From NCBI GenBank assembly GCA_937981905.1, contig CALJMY010000096.1, positions 1 through 52,011 of the forward strand: a stretch of 52,011 nucleotides of DNA, given 5' to 3'. The notes beneath the pieces are model-generated. The model was not told where the DNA came from. It saw only the letters and a program-made list of their open reading frames with translations, and did no database searches. Shown one piece after another: positions 1 through 7,898 of the stretch (position 1 is the first letter of the stretch; every line of letters begins with the position of its first letter). Position numbers and translations under genes: made by a program. This DNA is from an uncultured Enterobacterales bacterium (GTDB lineage: Bacteria > Pseudomonadota > Gammaproteobacteria > Enterobacterales > Psychrobiaceae).

Positions 1-350
1 GTTTGTGGCATAGGACCATCAACAGCATCTACTAGTAACAAAACAGAATCAACCATTGACATGATACGCTCAACTTCACCACCAAAATCGGCATGTCCTG
101 GAGTATCTACGATGTTGATACGGTGACCATCCCAATCGATAGCCGTTGGTTTTGCCAAGATGGTAATACCACGTTCTTTTTCAAGATCGTTTGAATCCAT
201 TACACGCTCTTCAGCGTCGCCGCGAGATTCAACTGTACCAGATTGTGCTAACAATTTGTCTACAAGGGTAGTTTTACCGTGATCAACGTGAGCAATGATT
301 GCAACGTTACGCAGTTTACTGATATCAGTAATAGCAATATTATTTGACAT
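1..350 (-). CDS. typA: Ribosome-associated GTPase TypA/BipA, N-terminal part (cut by window edge)
   Basis: The first 116 codons of a translational GTPase are present; the rest lies before base 1. The protein begins [28 protein letters not shown] in essence, with the G1 P-loop AHVDHGKTT near residue 20, the switch I element RGITI near residue 76 and the G3 motif [14 protein letters not shown] near residue 94. The G2 and G3 spacing and the phrase [20 protein letters not shown] are typical of TypA/BipA rather than EF-G or LepA. Family knowledge: BipA acts in 50S subunit assembly and in stress and cold adaptation. It is divergent from the glutamine synthetase gene, the same typA-glnA neighbourhood as in E. 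coli. The ATG at 348-350 follows a weak AGG-type ribosome site. Confidence 0.95.
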   Translation of the reverse strand, partial: MSNNIAITDISKLRNVAIIAHVDHGKTTLVDKLLAQSGTVESRGDAEERVMDSNDLEKERGITILAKPTAIDWDGHRINIVDTPGHADFGGEVERIMSMVDSVLLLVDAVDGPMPQ

Positions 351-651
351 ACTTTTCGCCTAAAAAGGAATAATCAGCAATAAGCATGAATTATTCAAAG
401 TTCATGGGTACACGTTAAATTAGCTAATAAAAGTAAGTAATATTGAATTACTAACTATTAAATACACCATCAACGGGTACAAAAATTAGGCGGCAAATTC
501 TACAGACAACTTCCTTTAAAAGCTATCTATTTAATTAGTAATCGCATTAAACATAATATTTAAACCATTAATAGCGCTAAAAAGGATTTATCATAAGACA
601 TAGAAGGCATGTAGTAATCATTATGACCAAAAACGGGCGTAAGATCACTTA

Positions 652-678
652 TGGTGCACTTACGCACCACAATAGAGC
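652..678. promoter_or_regulatory. Candidate NtrC enhancer upstream of glutamine synthetase
   Basis: The stretch has the inverted repeat TGGTGC-N6-GCACCA (652-669). Overlapping it is GCACCACAATAGAGC (664-678), which matches 12 of 15 positions of the element GCACCAATATAGTGC found just before ntrB in this window. NtrC half-sites in enterobacteria are GCACC...GGTGC. In the larger palindrome the halves are in the opposite order, so the 664-678 element is the better candidate. It lies about 175 bp upstream of the predicted transcription start, within the range for enhancer-binding proteins. Binding is inferred. Confidence 0.5.
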
Positions 679-754
679 AATTGAGTGTTTTTCATAGACT
701 AAGTATTAGCATGAAAACCTTATTATTAAACGCGCTTACATTTAAGGTAAATCT

Positions 755-783
755 ATAAATACTTAAAATATTTGAGTATTTAT
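755..783. repeat. Inverted repeat between enhancer and sigma-54 promoter
   Basis: Arms ATAAATACTTAAA and TTTGAGTATTTAT pair at 12 of 13 positions around a 3-base loop. There is no following T-run, so a terminator is unlikely. It is centred about 77 bp before the predicted start of GSIII transcription, where DNA bending or a second regulator could act. Its role is unknown. Confidence 0.5.
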
Positions 784-819
784 ATGATGTAACAACGAAG
801 TTAAAATGTTATAAAATGA

Positions 820-835
820 TGGTCTAATAGTTGCA
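820..835 (+). promoter_or_regulatory. Sigma-54 (RpoN) type promoter of glutamine synthetase
   Basis: TGGTCTAATAGTTGCA has GG and GC dinucleotides with exactly 10 bases between them, and the -12 part TTGCA is intact, as in the consensus TGGCACG-N4-TTGCA. The predicted start of transcription is near 846, about 75 bases before the ATG. Adjacent ntrBC genes and NtrC-like sites upstream make a nitrogen-regulated promoter likely. Confidence 0.65.
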
Positions 836-921
836 TTGTTACAAAAAGTAACTAAATAATTATGTAGAATTGATAGGGTTAACTTAGATTAACCCCTTAT
901 ATTATCGCCTAGGAGCCCTAA

Positions 922-3093
922 ATGAGTGGAAATCAAACCCGCCTGCAAGCAATTGATCAAATAACAAATCGCGCACCATTATCGTTCGAAAAAACTGAAC
1001 CGTTGAATAAGATTTGGGCAACAGACCTTTTCAATCTTGATAAAATGGAAGAAGCATTATCAAAGAGTGCTTATAAAGCGATTAAAAAAACCGTTCAAAC
1101 GGGTAAAGCTTTAGATTCAGCAACTGCAGACATCGTTGCAGCAGCAATGAAAGATTGGGCTTTATCTAAAGGCGCTAAATTTTTCTCTCACGTTTTCTAC
1201 CCAATGACTAACATTACAGCAGAAAAGCATGATGCATTCATCCTGACTAATTCTGAAGGTAATGCTATCAATGAATTCACTGGTAGCCTTTTAATTAAGG
1301 GCGAACCAGACGGTTCTTCTTTCCCTAACGGTAGTCTACGTATGACTAACGCTGCACGTGGTTATACTGCATGGGATCCAACGAGCCCTGCATACATTCA
1401 ACAAACGTCGAATGGCGCAACGTTAATGATTCCAAGTGTATTCATGTCTTGGACAGGTGAAGCACTAGATAAGAAGATTCCTCTTTTACGTTCTAATTCA
1501 GCAATGAATGAAGCGGCACAAAAAGTATTGAAATTAATGGGCGAAACAGACATCGCTGATTTAAATTCAAGCTGTGGTCCAGAGCAAGAATATTTCTTAG
1601 TAGATGAAAACTTTGCTAACAGCCGTCCTGATTTATTATTAGCTGGCCGTACATTATTTGGTGCAGCTCCAGCTAAAGGTCAACAGTTTGATGACCATTA
1701 CTTCGGTGCTATCCCTGCTCGTGTTCAAGTATTCATGCAAGATTTTGAAGACAAACTATACAAGTTAGGCATCCCAGCTAAAACTCACCATAACGAAGTA
1801 GCGCCAGGTCAATTCGAACTTGCTCCTTACTACGGTGCTGCAAATGTTGGTGCTGATCAGCAACAACTTCTTATGACCACTATGAAGGACACTGCTAAAG
1901 AACACGGCTTCTTATGTTTATTACATGAAAAACCATTCGCTGGCGTAAACGGTTCTGGTAAGCACGTAAATTGGTCTGTTGGTAACAGCACACAAGGTAA
2001 CTTATTAGATCCAGGTAAAACACCTCATTCTAACTTAGAGTTCTTATTGTTCTGTGGCGCGGTAATCCGTGGCGTACATAAGTACGGTCCATTATTACGT
2101 GCTGTAATCGCTACTGCTTCAAACGATCATCGTTTAGGCGCTAACGAAGCTCCACCGGCAATCATGTCTGTTTACTTAGGTGACCAATTAGAAAAAGTAT
2201 TCGAAGATATTAAAGCAGGTAAATTAACAGGTTCTACAACTGGCGGTGAAATGGATTTAGGTCTTGACCAAATTCTTAACTTTGACCGTGATCCAGGCGA
2301 TCGTAACCGTACTTCACCGTTCGCATTTACGGGTAACCGTTTTGAGTTCCGTGCTGTTGGTTCTTCACAATCAGTATCTGGTCCATTAGTAGCAATGAAC
2401 ACTATGCTTGCTGATTCATTAAACTGGATTGCTGAGAAGTTAGAAGCTGCATTAACAACTCAAGATCAAACTGCTGCTGTTATCTCTGTATTAAAAGAGT
2501 TAATGGAAGAACATGGTAACGCTGTATTTGGTGGTGACGGTTATTCTTCAGAATGGCATACTGCTGCTGTTGAAGAACGTGGTCTATTAAACATTCCTAC
2601 AACTGCTGATGCTCTACCGCATCTAATGTCTGAAAACACAGTTGGCTTATTCGAAAGAACAGGTGTTTTATCAGCTGTTGAATTAGAAAGTCGTTACGAA
2701 GTTTATGCAGAACAGTACAACTTAACAATTGAGCTTGAAGCTAAATTAGTAAGTGATATCGCGCGTACTAAGATTTACCCTGCTGCATTATCTTACTTAT
2801 CTGAATTAACGCATGCTTCATCATCTGTATTAGACTTAGGTATTGAGTTAGATAATTCAATCACTAAAGCAGTTGCTGAAAACACTAATAGCTTACTAGC
2901 AACTATTACTAAGCTTGATGAAGAATTAACGAAAGAAGATTTTGCTAATACTGAAGCACATTTACGTTTCAGTGCTGACGTTATTCGTCCATTAATGGAT
3001 GAAGCTCGCGTATACGCAGATGCACTTGAGTTATTAGTAGCTGATGAATTATGGCCACTACCTAAATATCAAGAAATGTTATTTATCAAATAA
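922..3093 (+). CDS. glnN: Type III glutamine synthetase (GSIII)
   Basis: This enzyme makes glutamine from glutamate, ammonia and ATP in the cytoplasm. At 723 residues it has the length of the GSIII (GlnN) family, not the roughly 470 residues of the usual proteobacterial GSI. The GSIII-specific N-terminal region comes first, with the catalytic core in the middle (THHNEVAPGQFE near residue 288; NGSGKHVNWS near residue 343), followed by a long helical C-terminal extension. GSIII enzymes lack the GSI adenylylation loop, so control by GlnE adenylylation is not expected. It occupies the slot of glnA, between typA and ntrBC, behind a sigma-54 type promoter, and ends at a strong hairpin terminator. 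ATG is preceded by TAGGAG. The family call is firm; the symbol glnN could equally be written glnA. Confidence 0.93.
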   Translation: MSGNQTRLQAIDQITNRAPLSFEKTEPLNKIWATDLFNLDKMEEALSKSAYKAIKKTVQTGKALDSATADIVAAAMKDWALSKGAKFFSHVFYPMTNITAEKHDAFILTNSEGNAINEFTGSLLIKGEPDGSSFPNGSLRMTNAARGYTAWDPTSPAYIQQTSNGATLMIPSVFMSWTGEALDKKIPLLRSNSAMNEAAQKVLKLMGETDIADLNSSCGPEQEYFLVDENFANSRPDLLLAGRTLFGAAPAKGQQFDDHYFGAIPARVQVFMQDFEDKLYKLGIPAKTHHNEVAPGQFELAPYYGAANVGADQQQLLMTTMKDTAKEHGFLCLLHEKPFAGVNGSGKHVNWSVGNSTQGNLLDPGKTPHSNLEFLLFCGAVIRGVHKYGPLLRAVIATASNDHRLGANEAPPAIMSVYLGDQLEKVFEDIKAGKLTGSTTGGEMDLGLDQILNFDRDPGDRNRTSPFAFTGNRFEFRAVGSSQSVSGPLVAMNTMLADSLNWIAEKLEAALTTQDQTAAVISVLKELMEEHGNAVFGGDGYSSEWHTAAVEERGLLNIPTTADALPHLMSENTVGLFERTGVLSAVELESRYEVYAEQYNLTIELEAKLVSDIARTKIYPAALSYLSELTHASSSVLDLGIELDNSITKAVAENTNSLLATITKLDEELTKEDFANTEAHLRFSADVIRPLMDEARVYADALELLVADELWPLPKYQEMLFIK

Positions 3094-3124
3094 TTAATGC
3101 TTCATTAGTTATTACATAAATATT

Positions 3125-3150
3125 AAAAAGAGCCTAACGGCTCTTTTTTT
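3125..3150 (+). terminator. Rho-independent terminator after GSIII gene
   Basis: AAAAAGAGCC-TAAC-GGCTCTTTTT forms a 10-bp stem with a 4-base loop running into a T-tract. It lies 32 bases after the stop codon and separates the glutamine synthetase transcript from the DUF4124-ntrB-ntrC genes. Confidence 0.9.
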
Positions 3151-3221
3151 ATACCTAAAATTTGAATTTTAATTATTTTACCGTCATTATTATCTCTTAA
3201 TGTCTTTAAGGTTTAACTATC

Positions 3222-3740
3222 ATGCATAAATTTATTATTGCTGTATTAGCATTTATAATTATCTTTCCTGTTAATGCTTATACTGTTTATAAGAAAATAA
3301 ATGAAAATGGTAAAATTGAGTATTCTGATAAACCTTTTCCAGGGGCTCTTGCAGCAACACTACCGCCTGTAAACTCACAAGATGCACCACCTTTGTTACC
3401 AACGATTGCGTCATACACTACAACTGAACCTGTACCTATTACTCCCACAATTAGTATCGTTTCACCTAGTAACGGAGATTCAGTTAGAAGCAACCCAGGT
3501 GAATTCACCATTATGGTGCAAAAAGAAGTACCAGATGATAATTCTTATTTGACTCAAGTATTAATTAACAATCAACCATATTTAGAACCATTTGAAGGCA
3601 CTGTTTTACAAGTAAAAAATATGGACCGCGGGATTATAAAAATAAAAGTACAATTACAATCAAGTCTTGGCAATGTTCTTGCTACATCTAAAGAAATTAT
3701 TGTTTACATGCATAAAGCTACGATTAATCGCGCAAATTAG
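3222..3740 (+). CDS. DUF4124-domain exported protein
   Basis: A 172-residue protein with an N-terminal signal peptide (about residues 1-19, ending VNAYT). It is followed directly by a short DUF4124 motif, YTVYKKINENGKIEYSDKP (about residues 20-38). A proline/threonine-rich linker and a beta-rich C-terminal part follow, the latter resembling an Ig-like fold (VSPSNGDSVRSNPGEFTIMV). Function is unknown; DUF4124 proteins are envelope proteins. From general knowledge, small DUF4124 genes recur between glnA and ntrB in Alteromonadales, so the position is probably conserved. It stands 72 bases before ntrB on the same strand and may share its transcript. ATG follows a TAAGG ribosome site. Confidence 0.85.
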   Translation: MHKFIIAVLAFIIIFPVNAYTVYKKINENGKIEYSDKPFPGALAATLPPVNSQDAPPLLPTIASYTTTEPVPITPTISIVSPSNGDSVRSNPGEFTIMVQKEVPDDNSYLTQVLINNQPYLEPFEGTVLQVKNMDRGIIKIKVQLQSSLGNVLATSKEIIVYMHKATINRAN

Positions 3741-3768
3741 CTTTGTATGTTGCAATCCACACCTAAAC

Positions 3769-3783
3769 GCACCAATATAGTGC
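3769..3783. promoter_or_regulatory. NtrC-like binding site before ntrB
   Basis: GCACCAATATAGTGC keeps the GCAC-N7-GTGC dyad of enterobacterial NtrC sites (known example GCACCAACATGGTGC; 12 of 15 identical). It lies 29 bases before the ntrB GTG codon and after the DUF4124 stop. In E. coli a site at the glnL promoter lets NtrC repress its own synthesis; the same role is inferred here. Confidence 0.65.
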
Positions 3784-3811
3784 TTGTGGGTGATTAAACT
3801 TTGGAGCTGCA

Positions 3812-4861
3812 GTGTCCACCATTTATAAATCTTTATTTGACCATATGGTTTCAAGCATCATTTTGCTTGATGATAAGTTGTGCGTCAGTTACAACAACCC
3901 AGCCGCTGAGCAATTAATAAAATTAAGTAGTAAAAGAATGAAAGGGAGCCATTTAAATACTCTTTTTCATGAATTAAGCTCAAACAGCAGTTTATTTTCG
4001 CAAGTTTTTGAAACAGACCAAGGTTTTACCGACAACTTAGCTACCCTTATTTGTCTTGATTTTAGAAGTGTTACTGCCGATTTAAGCGTAACGCCTATCA
4101 ATATTGATAATACACATTATTTATTAGTCGAAATACGTCAAGTAGATCAACAACAACGTATTTCAGAAGAAATGCAGCAAATAACGCAGCAACAATTAGC
4201 TAAAAATTTAGTTAAAGGCTTGGCTCACGAAATTAAAAACCCTTTAGGTGGTTTACGTGGTGCTGCGCAATTACTTCATCGTCAACTTGATGAAGAGAGT
4301 CAAGAATATACTCAAATGATTATGGAACAAGCCGACCGTTTAAATAACTTAGTCGAACGATTATTAGGTCCTAATACTCTTCATAGTCATAAAAATCATA
4401 ATATTCATGAAGTATTAGAAAAAATACTTAAGCTAGTGTCGATTGAGTTGCCTGAAAAAATAATTCTGAAAAGAGATTATGACCCAAGCATTCCTGATTT
4501 ATCTATTGATCAAGACCAAATTCAGCAAGCATTACTCAATGTTATTCAAAATGCTATACAAGCATTAAAAGGCGTGGGTGAAATAAAAATAGTCACTCGT
4601 GTTTCAAACCAAATAACAATTAATGGTCAACGCCATAGTTTAGCAATAGAGATTAAAATTATAGATAATGGTCCTGGTATTCCAGAACACTTACATAACA
4701 CATTATTTTATCCAATGGTAACTGGTCGTGCTGAAGGCACTGGACTTGGTTTATCAATTGCTCAAACACTAATTCAACAACATCACGGACGTATTGATTT
4801 TAAATCGCGTACCGGACAAACAGAGTTTACTGTTTTATTACCAGTAACCAAGGAATCGTAA
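3812..4861 (+). CDS. glnL: Nitrogen regulation sensor histidine kinase NtrB (GlnL)
   Basis: A 349-residue cytoplasmic kinase/phosphatase that controls the phosphorylation of NtrC in response to nitrogen status through PII proteins. An N-terminal PAS domain (about residues 5-120) precedes the dimerisation and phospho-acceptor helix GLAHEIKNPLGG (His near residue 139). The ATPase domain follows, with the N box LNVIQNAIQAL, the DNGPGIP box and the GTGLGLSIAQ box. No membrane segment is present, as expected for NtrB. The start is GTG with GGAG at 3803-3806; no better ATG fits the alignment. The TAA stop overlaps the ntrC ATG by one base, so the two are translationally coupled. Confidence 0.96.
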   Translation: MSTIYKSLFDHMVSSIILLDDKLCVSYNNPAAEQLIKLSSKRMKGSHLNTLFHELSSNSSLFSQVFETDQGFTDNLATLICLDFRSVTADLSVTPINIDNTHYLLVEIRQVDQQQRISEEMQQITQQQLAKNLVKGLAHEIKNPLGGLRGAAQLLHRQLDEESQEYTQMIMEQADRLNNLVERLLGPNTLHSHKNHNIHEVLEKILKLVSIELPEKIILKRDYDPSIPDLSIDQDQIQQALLNVIQNAIQALKGVGEIKIVTRVSNQITINGQRHSLAIEIKIIDNGPGIPEHLHNTLFYPMVTGRAEGTGLGLSIAQTLIQQHHGRIDFKSRTGQTEFTVLLPVTKES

Positions 4862-6261
4862 TGACTGAACAAGTATGGGTATTAGACGACGATAGCTCAA
4901 TACGATGGGTTCTTGAAAAAGCACTTTCAAGTGCAAAAATTAGCGTAGCTAGTTTTGCGGCTGCAGAAAGCTTGTGGGAAGCACTTGCCCATGAACAACC
5001 GAATGTAATTGTATCTGATGTACGTATGCCTGATACAGATGGTATGGAGTTACTAGGCCGAGTTCAACAACATTTTCCTGATATTCCGGTCATCATAATA
5101 ACCGCACATTCGGATTTAGACAGTGCAGTAAGTGCTTATCAAAGTGGTGCATTTGAATACTTACCAAAACCTTTTGATATTGATGATGCACTAGGTCTTA
5201 TTACACGTGCTATTGAACACAGCTTAGAACAAACAAAGCGCGCACGAAAATCTGTTAATAAACAGGCAGCAACACCTGAAATTATTGGTGAAGCACCTGC
5301 AATGCAAGAAGTATTTCGTGCTATCGGCCGTCTTGCTTCATCGAGCATCAGTGTTTTAATCAATGGACAGTCTGGAACTGGTAAAGAATTAGTTGCTAAA
5401 GCACTACACAAACATAGCCCACGTAAAGAAAGTAATTTCATTGCATTAAATATGGCTGCGATTCCTAAAGATTTAATTGAATCAGAACTTTTTGGTCATG
5501 AAAAAGGAGCGTTCACAGGTGCAAACAATGTGCGTGAAGGACGTTTTGAACAAGCAAACGGTGGCACACTGTTTTTAGATGAAATAGGTGACATGCCATT
5601 AGACGTTCAAACTCGTTTGTTACGTGTCTTAGCTGATGGACAATTTTATCGTGTTGGTGGGCATCAACCAGTCAACGTTGATGTTCGAATTATTGCCGCT
5701 ACTCATCAAGATCTAGAACAATTAGTGTTAGATGGTGGTTTCCGTGAAGATTTATTTCATCGCTTAAACGTTATTCGTATTCATATTCCAAGCTTAAACG
5801 AGCGTCGTGAAGATATTCCAACACTGGCTAATCATTTTCTTCTTATGGCTGCTAAAGAACTTAAAGTAGACGCGAAGAAAATGAGTAAAGAAGCTCAAAT
5901 TTTTATGACTAAATTAGAGTGGCCGGGTAATGTTAGGCAGCTAGAAAATACGTGTCGTTGGTTAACGGTAATGGCTTCTGGTCAAGAAATTCTAGTTAAC
6001 GATTTACCGCCTGAATTAACACAAGCAAAGAAAACAACACATCAACATAGCGATTGGCAACAAGCGTTAAAAATGTGGTGTATGGAACAACTTAATAATG
6101 GTGAAGAAGCTATTTTAGATCAAGCTGTACCAGAGTTTGAGCGCACGGTTATTGATTGTGCTTTAATTAGTAGTGCTGGTCACAAACAATTAGCCGCTAA
6201 AAAATTAGGTTGGGGCCGTAATACGTTAACACGTAAATTAAAAGAACTTGATATAAAATAA
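4861..6261 (+). CDS. glnG: Nitrogen regulation response regulator NtrC (GlnG)
   Basis: A sigma-54 dependent activator of 466 residues, the usual length. It has a receiver domain with phospho-acceptor Asp53 in VSDVRMPD and the conserved Lys in PKPFD. The central AAA+ domain has Walker A GQSGTGKE near 168, the sigma-54 contact loop GAFTGA near 216 and the Walker B region [12 protein letters not shown] Fis-type helix-turn-helix lies at the C-terminus ([17 protein letters not shown]). It overlaps ntrB by one base. Phosphorylated NtrC would act at the candidate enhancer before the GSIII gene and at the site before ntrB. Confidence 0.97.
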   Translation: MTEQVWVLDDDSSIRWVLEKALSSAKISVASFAAAESLWEALAHEQPNVIVSDVRMPDTDGMELLGRVQQHFPDIPVIIITAHSDLDSAVSAYQSGAFEYLPKPFDIDDALGLITRAIEHSLEQTKRARKSVNKQAATPEIIGEAPAMQEVFRAIGRLASSSISVLINGQSGTGKELVAKALHKHSPRKESNFIALNMAAIPKDLIESELFGHEKGAFTGANNVREGRFEQANGGTLFLDEIGDMPLDVQTRLLRVLADGQFYRVGGHQPVNVDVRIIAATHQDLEQLVLDGGFREDLFHRLNVIRIHIPSLNERREDIPTLANHFLLMAAKELKVDAKKMSKEAQIFMTKLEWPGNVRQLENTCRWLTVMASGQEILVNDLPPELTQAKKTTHQHSDWQQALKMWCMEQLNNGEEAILDQAVPEFERTVIDCALISSAGHKQLAAKKLGWGRNTLTRKLKELDIK

Positions 6262-6341
6262 GCCATACCTATATTGCTTGTAGTATTGAATACAGGCATA
6301 AGCTACTATCTTATAATAGAATTTTATAATTGGAGCAGCAT

Positions 6342-6827
6342 ATGCAATACAATACTTCAGAGTTATGCGACATGTACTTAGACAGTGTCGATGTAGTTGA
6401 GCCGATGTTTGCCAATTTTGGTGGCCGTAACTCATTTGGTGGCGAAGTTGCTACTGTAAAATGTCATGAATCATTTGGACTAGTTCGCGACACATTGCAA
6501 GAAAACGGTATTGGTAAAGTACTAGTCATTGATGGCGGTGGTTCATTACGCCGTGCATTAGTCGACTTCGAACTTGCTGAATTAGCACTAGATAATGGCT
6601 GGGAAGGTATTATTGTTTATGGCTGCATTCGTGAAGTTGATTTAATTGACGAGTTGGATATTGGTATTCAAGCATTAGCATCTATTCCAGTGCTAGCCAT
6701 TGATAACACTGATGGTGAAGTTGATACCCCAGTGAATTTTGGTGGTGTTACATTCCTACCAGAAGACCATATTTACGCCGACTCAACAGGCGTAATTCTG
6801 TCTCCAGAAAAATTAGATATAGAATAA
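6342..6827 (+). CDS. rraA: Ribonuclease E activity regulator RraA
   Basis: A 161-residue protein that binds RNase E and its degradosome partners and slows mRNA decay in E. coli. The start [21 protein letters not shown] matches the known N-terminus of RraA, so ATG at 6342 is preferred over the upstream TTG at 6330, which is itself part of the TTGGAG ribosome site. The region [13 protein letters not shown] and the GCIREVD segment are typical of the RraA fold. It stands alone after ntrC with a hairpin downstream. The related aldolase-type RraA-like proteins are an alternative in principle, but the N-terminal match favours true RraA. Confidence 0.93.
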   Translation: MQYNTSELCDMYLDSVDVVEPMFANFGGRNSFGGEVATVKCHESFGLVRDTLQENGIGKVLVIDGGGSLRRALVDFELAELALDNGWEGIIVYGCIREVDLIDELDIGIQALASIPVLAIDNTDGEVDTPVNFGGVTFLPEDHIYADSTGVILSPEKLDIE

Positions 6828-6851
6828 ATATTCCATTATTAAGCACTTTAT

Positions 6852-6885
6852 AAATACTCATAATCATTCATTATGAGTATTTTTC
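6852..6885 (+). terminator. Terminator after rraA
   Basis: AAATACTCATAAT and ATTATGAGTATTT form a 13-bp stem with a 5-base loop, followed by TTTT on the plus strand. It could also serve the convergent broken gene, but the minus-strand tail is weaker. Confidence 0.75.
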
Positions 6886-6911
6886 TAATAAGATCAGGAT
6901 ATCTGCATAAA

Positions 6912-7674
6912 TTATCTATCGATGATATTCCATTTTTTCTTTATTTTATCTAGCTCCCCACTACCTTTAAGCTCCTTAAAAGCTCTCCTAAAATGATTAA
7001 CTAATTGTTCGTCGCTATTCTTACTAAACGCAATACTTAAATTATTGCTCAATGCTTTTACTTCTTTTAACTTTTTAAACTTAGCTAATGAATATGATTC
7101 TGCTTTAACTATATTTGATAAATCAAATTCACTACTCAAAATAATATCTGCACGGCCTTTTAATAGCATGCCTACATTTTGAGTATGTCTAGTTGTAAAA
7201 AAAAGGTAAGGAAATTTTTGTTGTTGTAAAAAAATAGCTGAAGTGTAATTTTTAGATACTGAAATACGATATTGCTTAGCGTGTTCAATTGAATTGAATT
7301 TTTCTTTAAATTTACTGGTTAATCCCTCACATATAAATTTGGTGAGATTTAATTGTTCCTATCCATTGAAATAAGTTTTCTCGATGTGGCGTTCTCGCTA
7401 TAGAGAAAATCAAAACATTCGGCTCATTTAAGGCCATTCGATATGTTCTAGCCCATGGTAATACTGCTATATCAGCTTTTTTATTAGTTAATGTTAATAA
7501 AGCTTGTACGATGTCGGTTCCGTAACCGCCTAATGATCCATCTTCATTTTTAATTTGGTAGGGCTTTAAGTATTCAGTCACTATTTTTAGTGGCTTTTCA
7601 TTCGCTATAATATAACTTGGCGTCATGAAGAGGAAACATAATACAAGTAGAACAAGCACACGAATGTTAATCAT
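6912..7674 (-). pseudogene. Periplasmic solute-binding protein (SBP_bac_3 type), one frameshift
   Basis: Two ORFs in different frames make one protein of about 253 residues. The first part (7674-7327) has a signal peptide ending around IIANEKP and the typical start LKIVTEYLKPYQIKNEDGSLGGYGTDI, and breaks at a TGA (7327-7329) after GTIKSHQIYM. A shift of one base there gives EGLTSKFKEK and runs without a stop through to the end KKWNIIDR at 6912. The length, 763 bp, is one base more than a whole number of codons, so a one-base insertion explains it. Family knowledge: such orphan amino-acid-type binding proteins are common in Alteromonadales. No transporter genes are adjacent. Recent decay or a sequencing error are both possible. 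Confidence 0.8.
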
Positions 7675-7898
7675 TAATAAGCCACCAAAAAATAAAACAT
7701 GTATTTATTCACTATATACTACAATCGTTTTAAAGGTATAAATTCAATAGTACATAATATCTAATTATCTATTCCATATCAGAATATAGCCTGCCTCATT
7801 AAACCTACATTTAATAAGACAAGCAGCATCGACTCTATTACACTACAAGCTTAGGATTATATAAGCCTTATACTCCAACTAATTATTAAAGAGATATT

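Larger units (their letters stand above)
351..921. other. typA/GSIII divergent intergenic region (571 bp)
   Basis: No credible coding sequence is seen in this AT-rich gap. It holds the start signals of typA on the minus strand and, toward the glutamine synthetase gene, an ordered set of elements: NtrC-like sequences at 652-678, a 12-of-13 inverted repeat at 755-783, and a sigma-54 type promoter at 820-835. A TAGGAG ribosome site sits at about 910-915, just before the ATG. The layout is that of an enhancer-dependent nitrogen promoter. Confidence 0.7.

Noticed and set aside
652-669. TGGTGC-N6-GCACCA palindrome as a classical NtrC site
   Set aside because: The half-sites are in the reverse order to the known NtrC dyad, so on its own it does not qualify; only the overlapping 664-678 element was kept.
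2172-2402. Minus-strand ORF inside the GSIII gene
   Set aside because: It lies fully within a clear gene, has no ribosome site and shows no recognisable domain; it is a shadow frame.
7320-7345. Programmed frameshift in the solute-binding protein gene
   Set aside because: No slippery sequence or downstream structure is visible; a mutation or read error is simpler.
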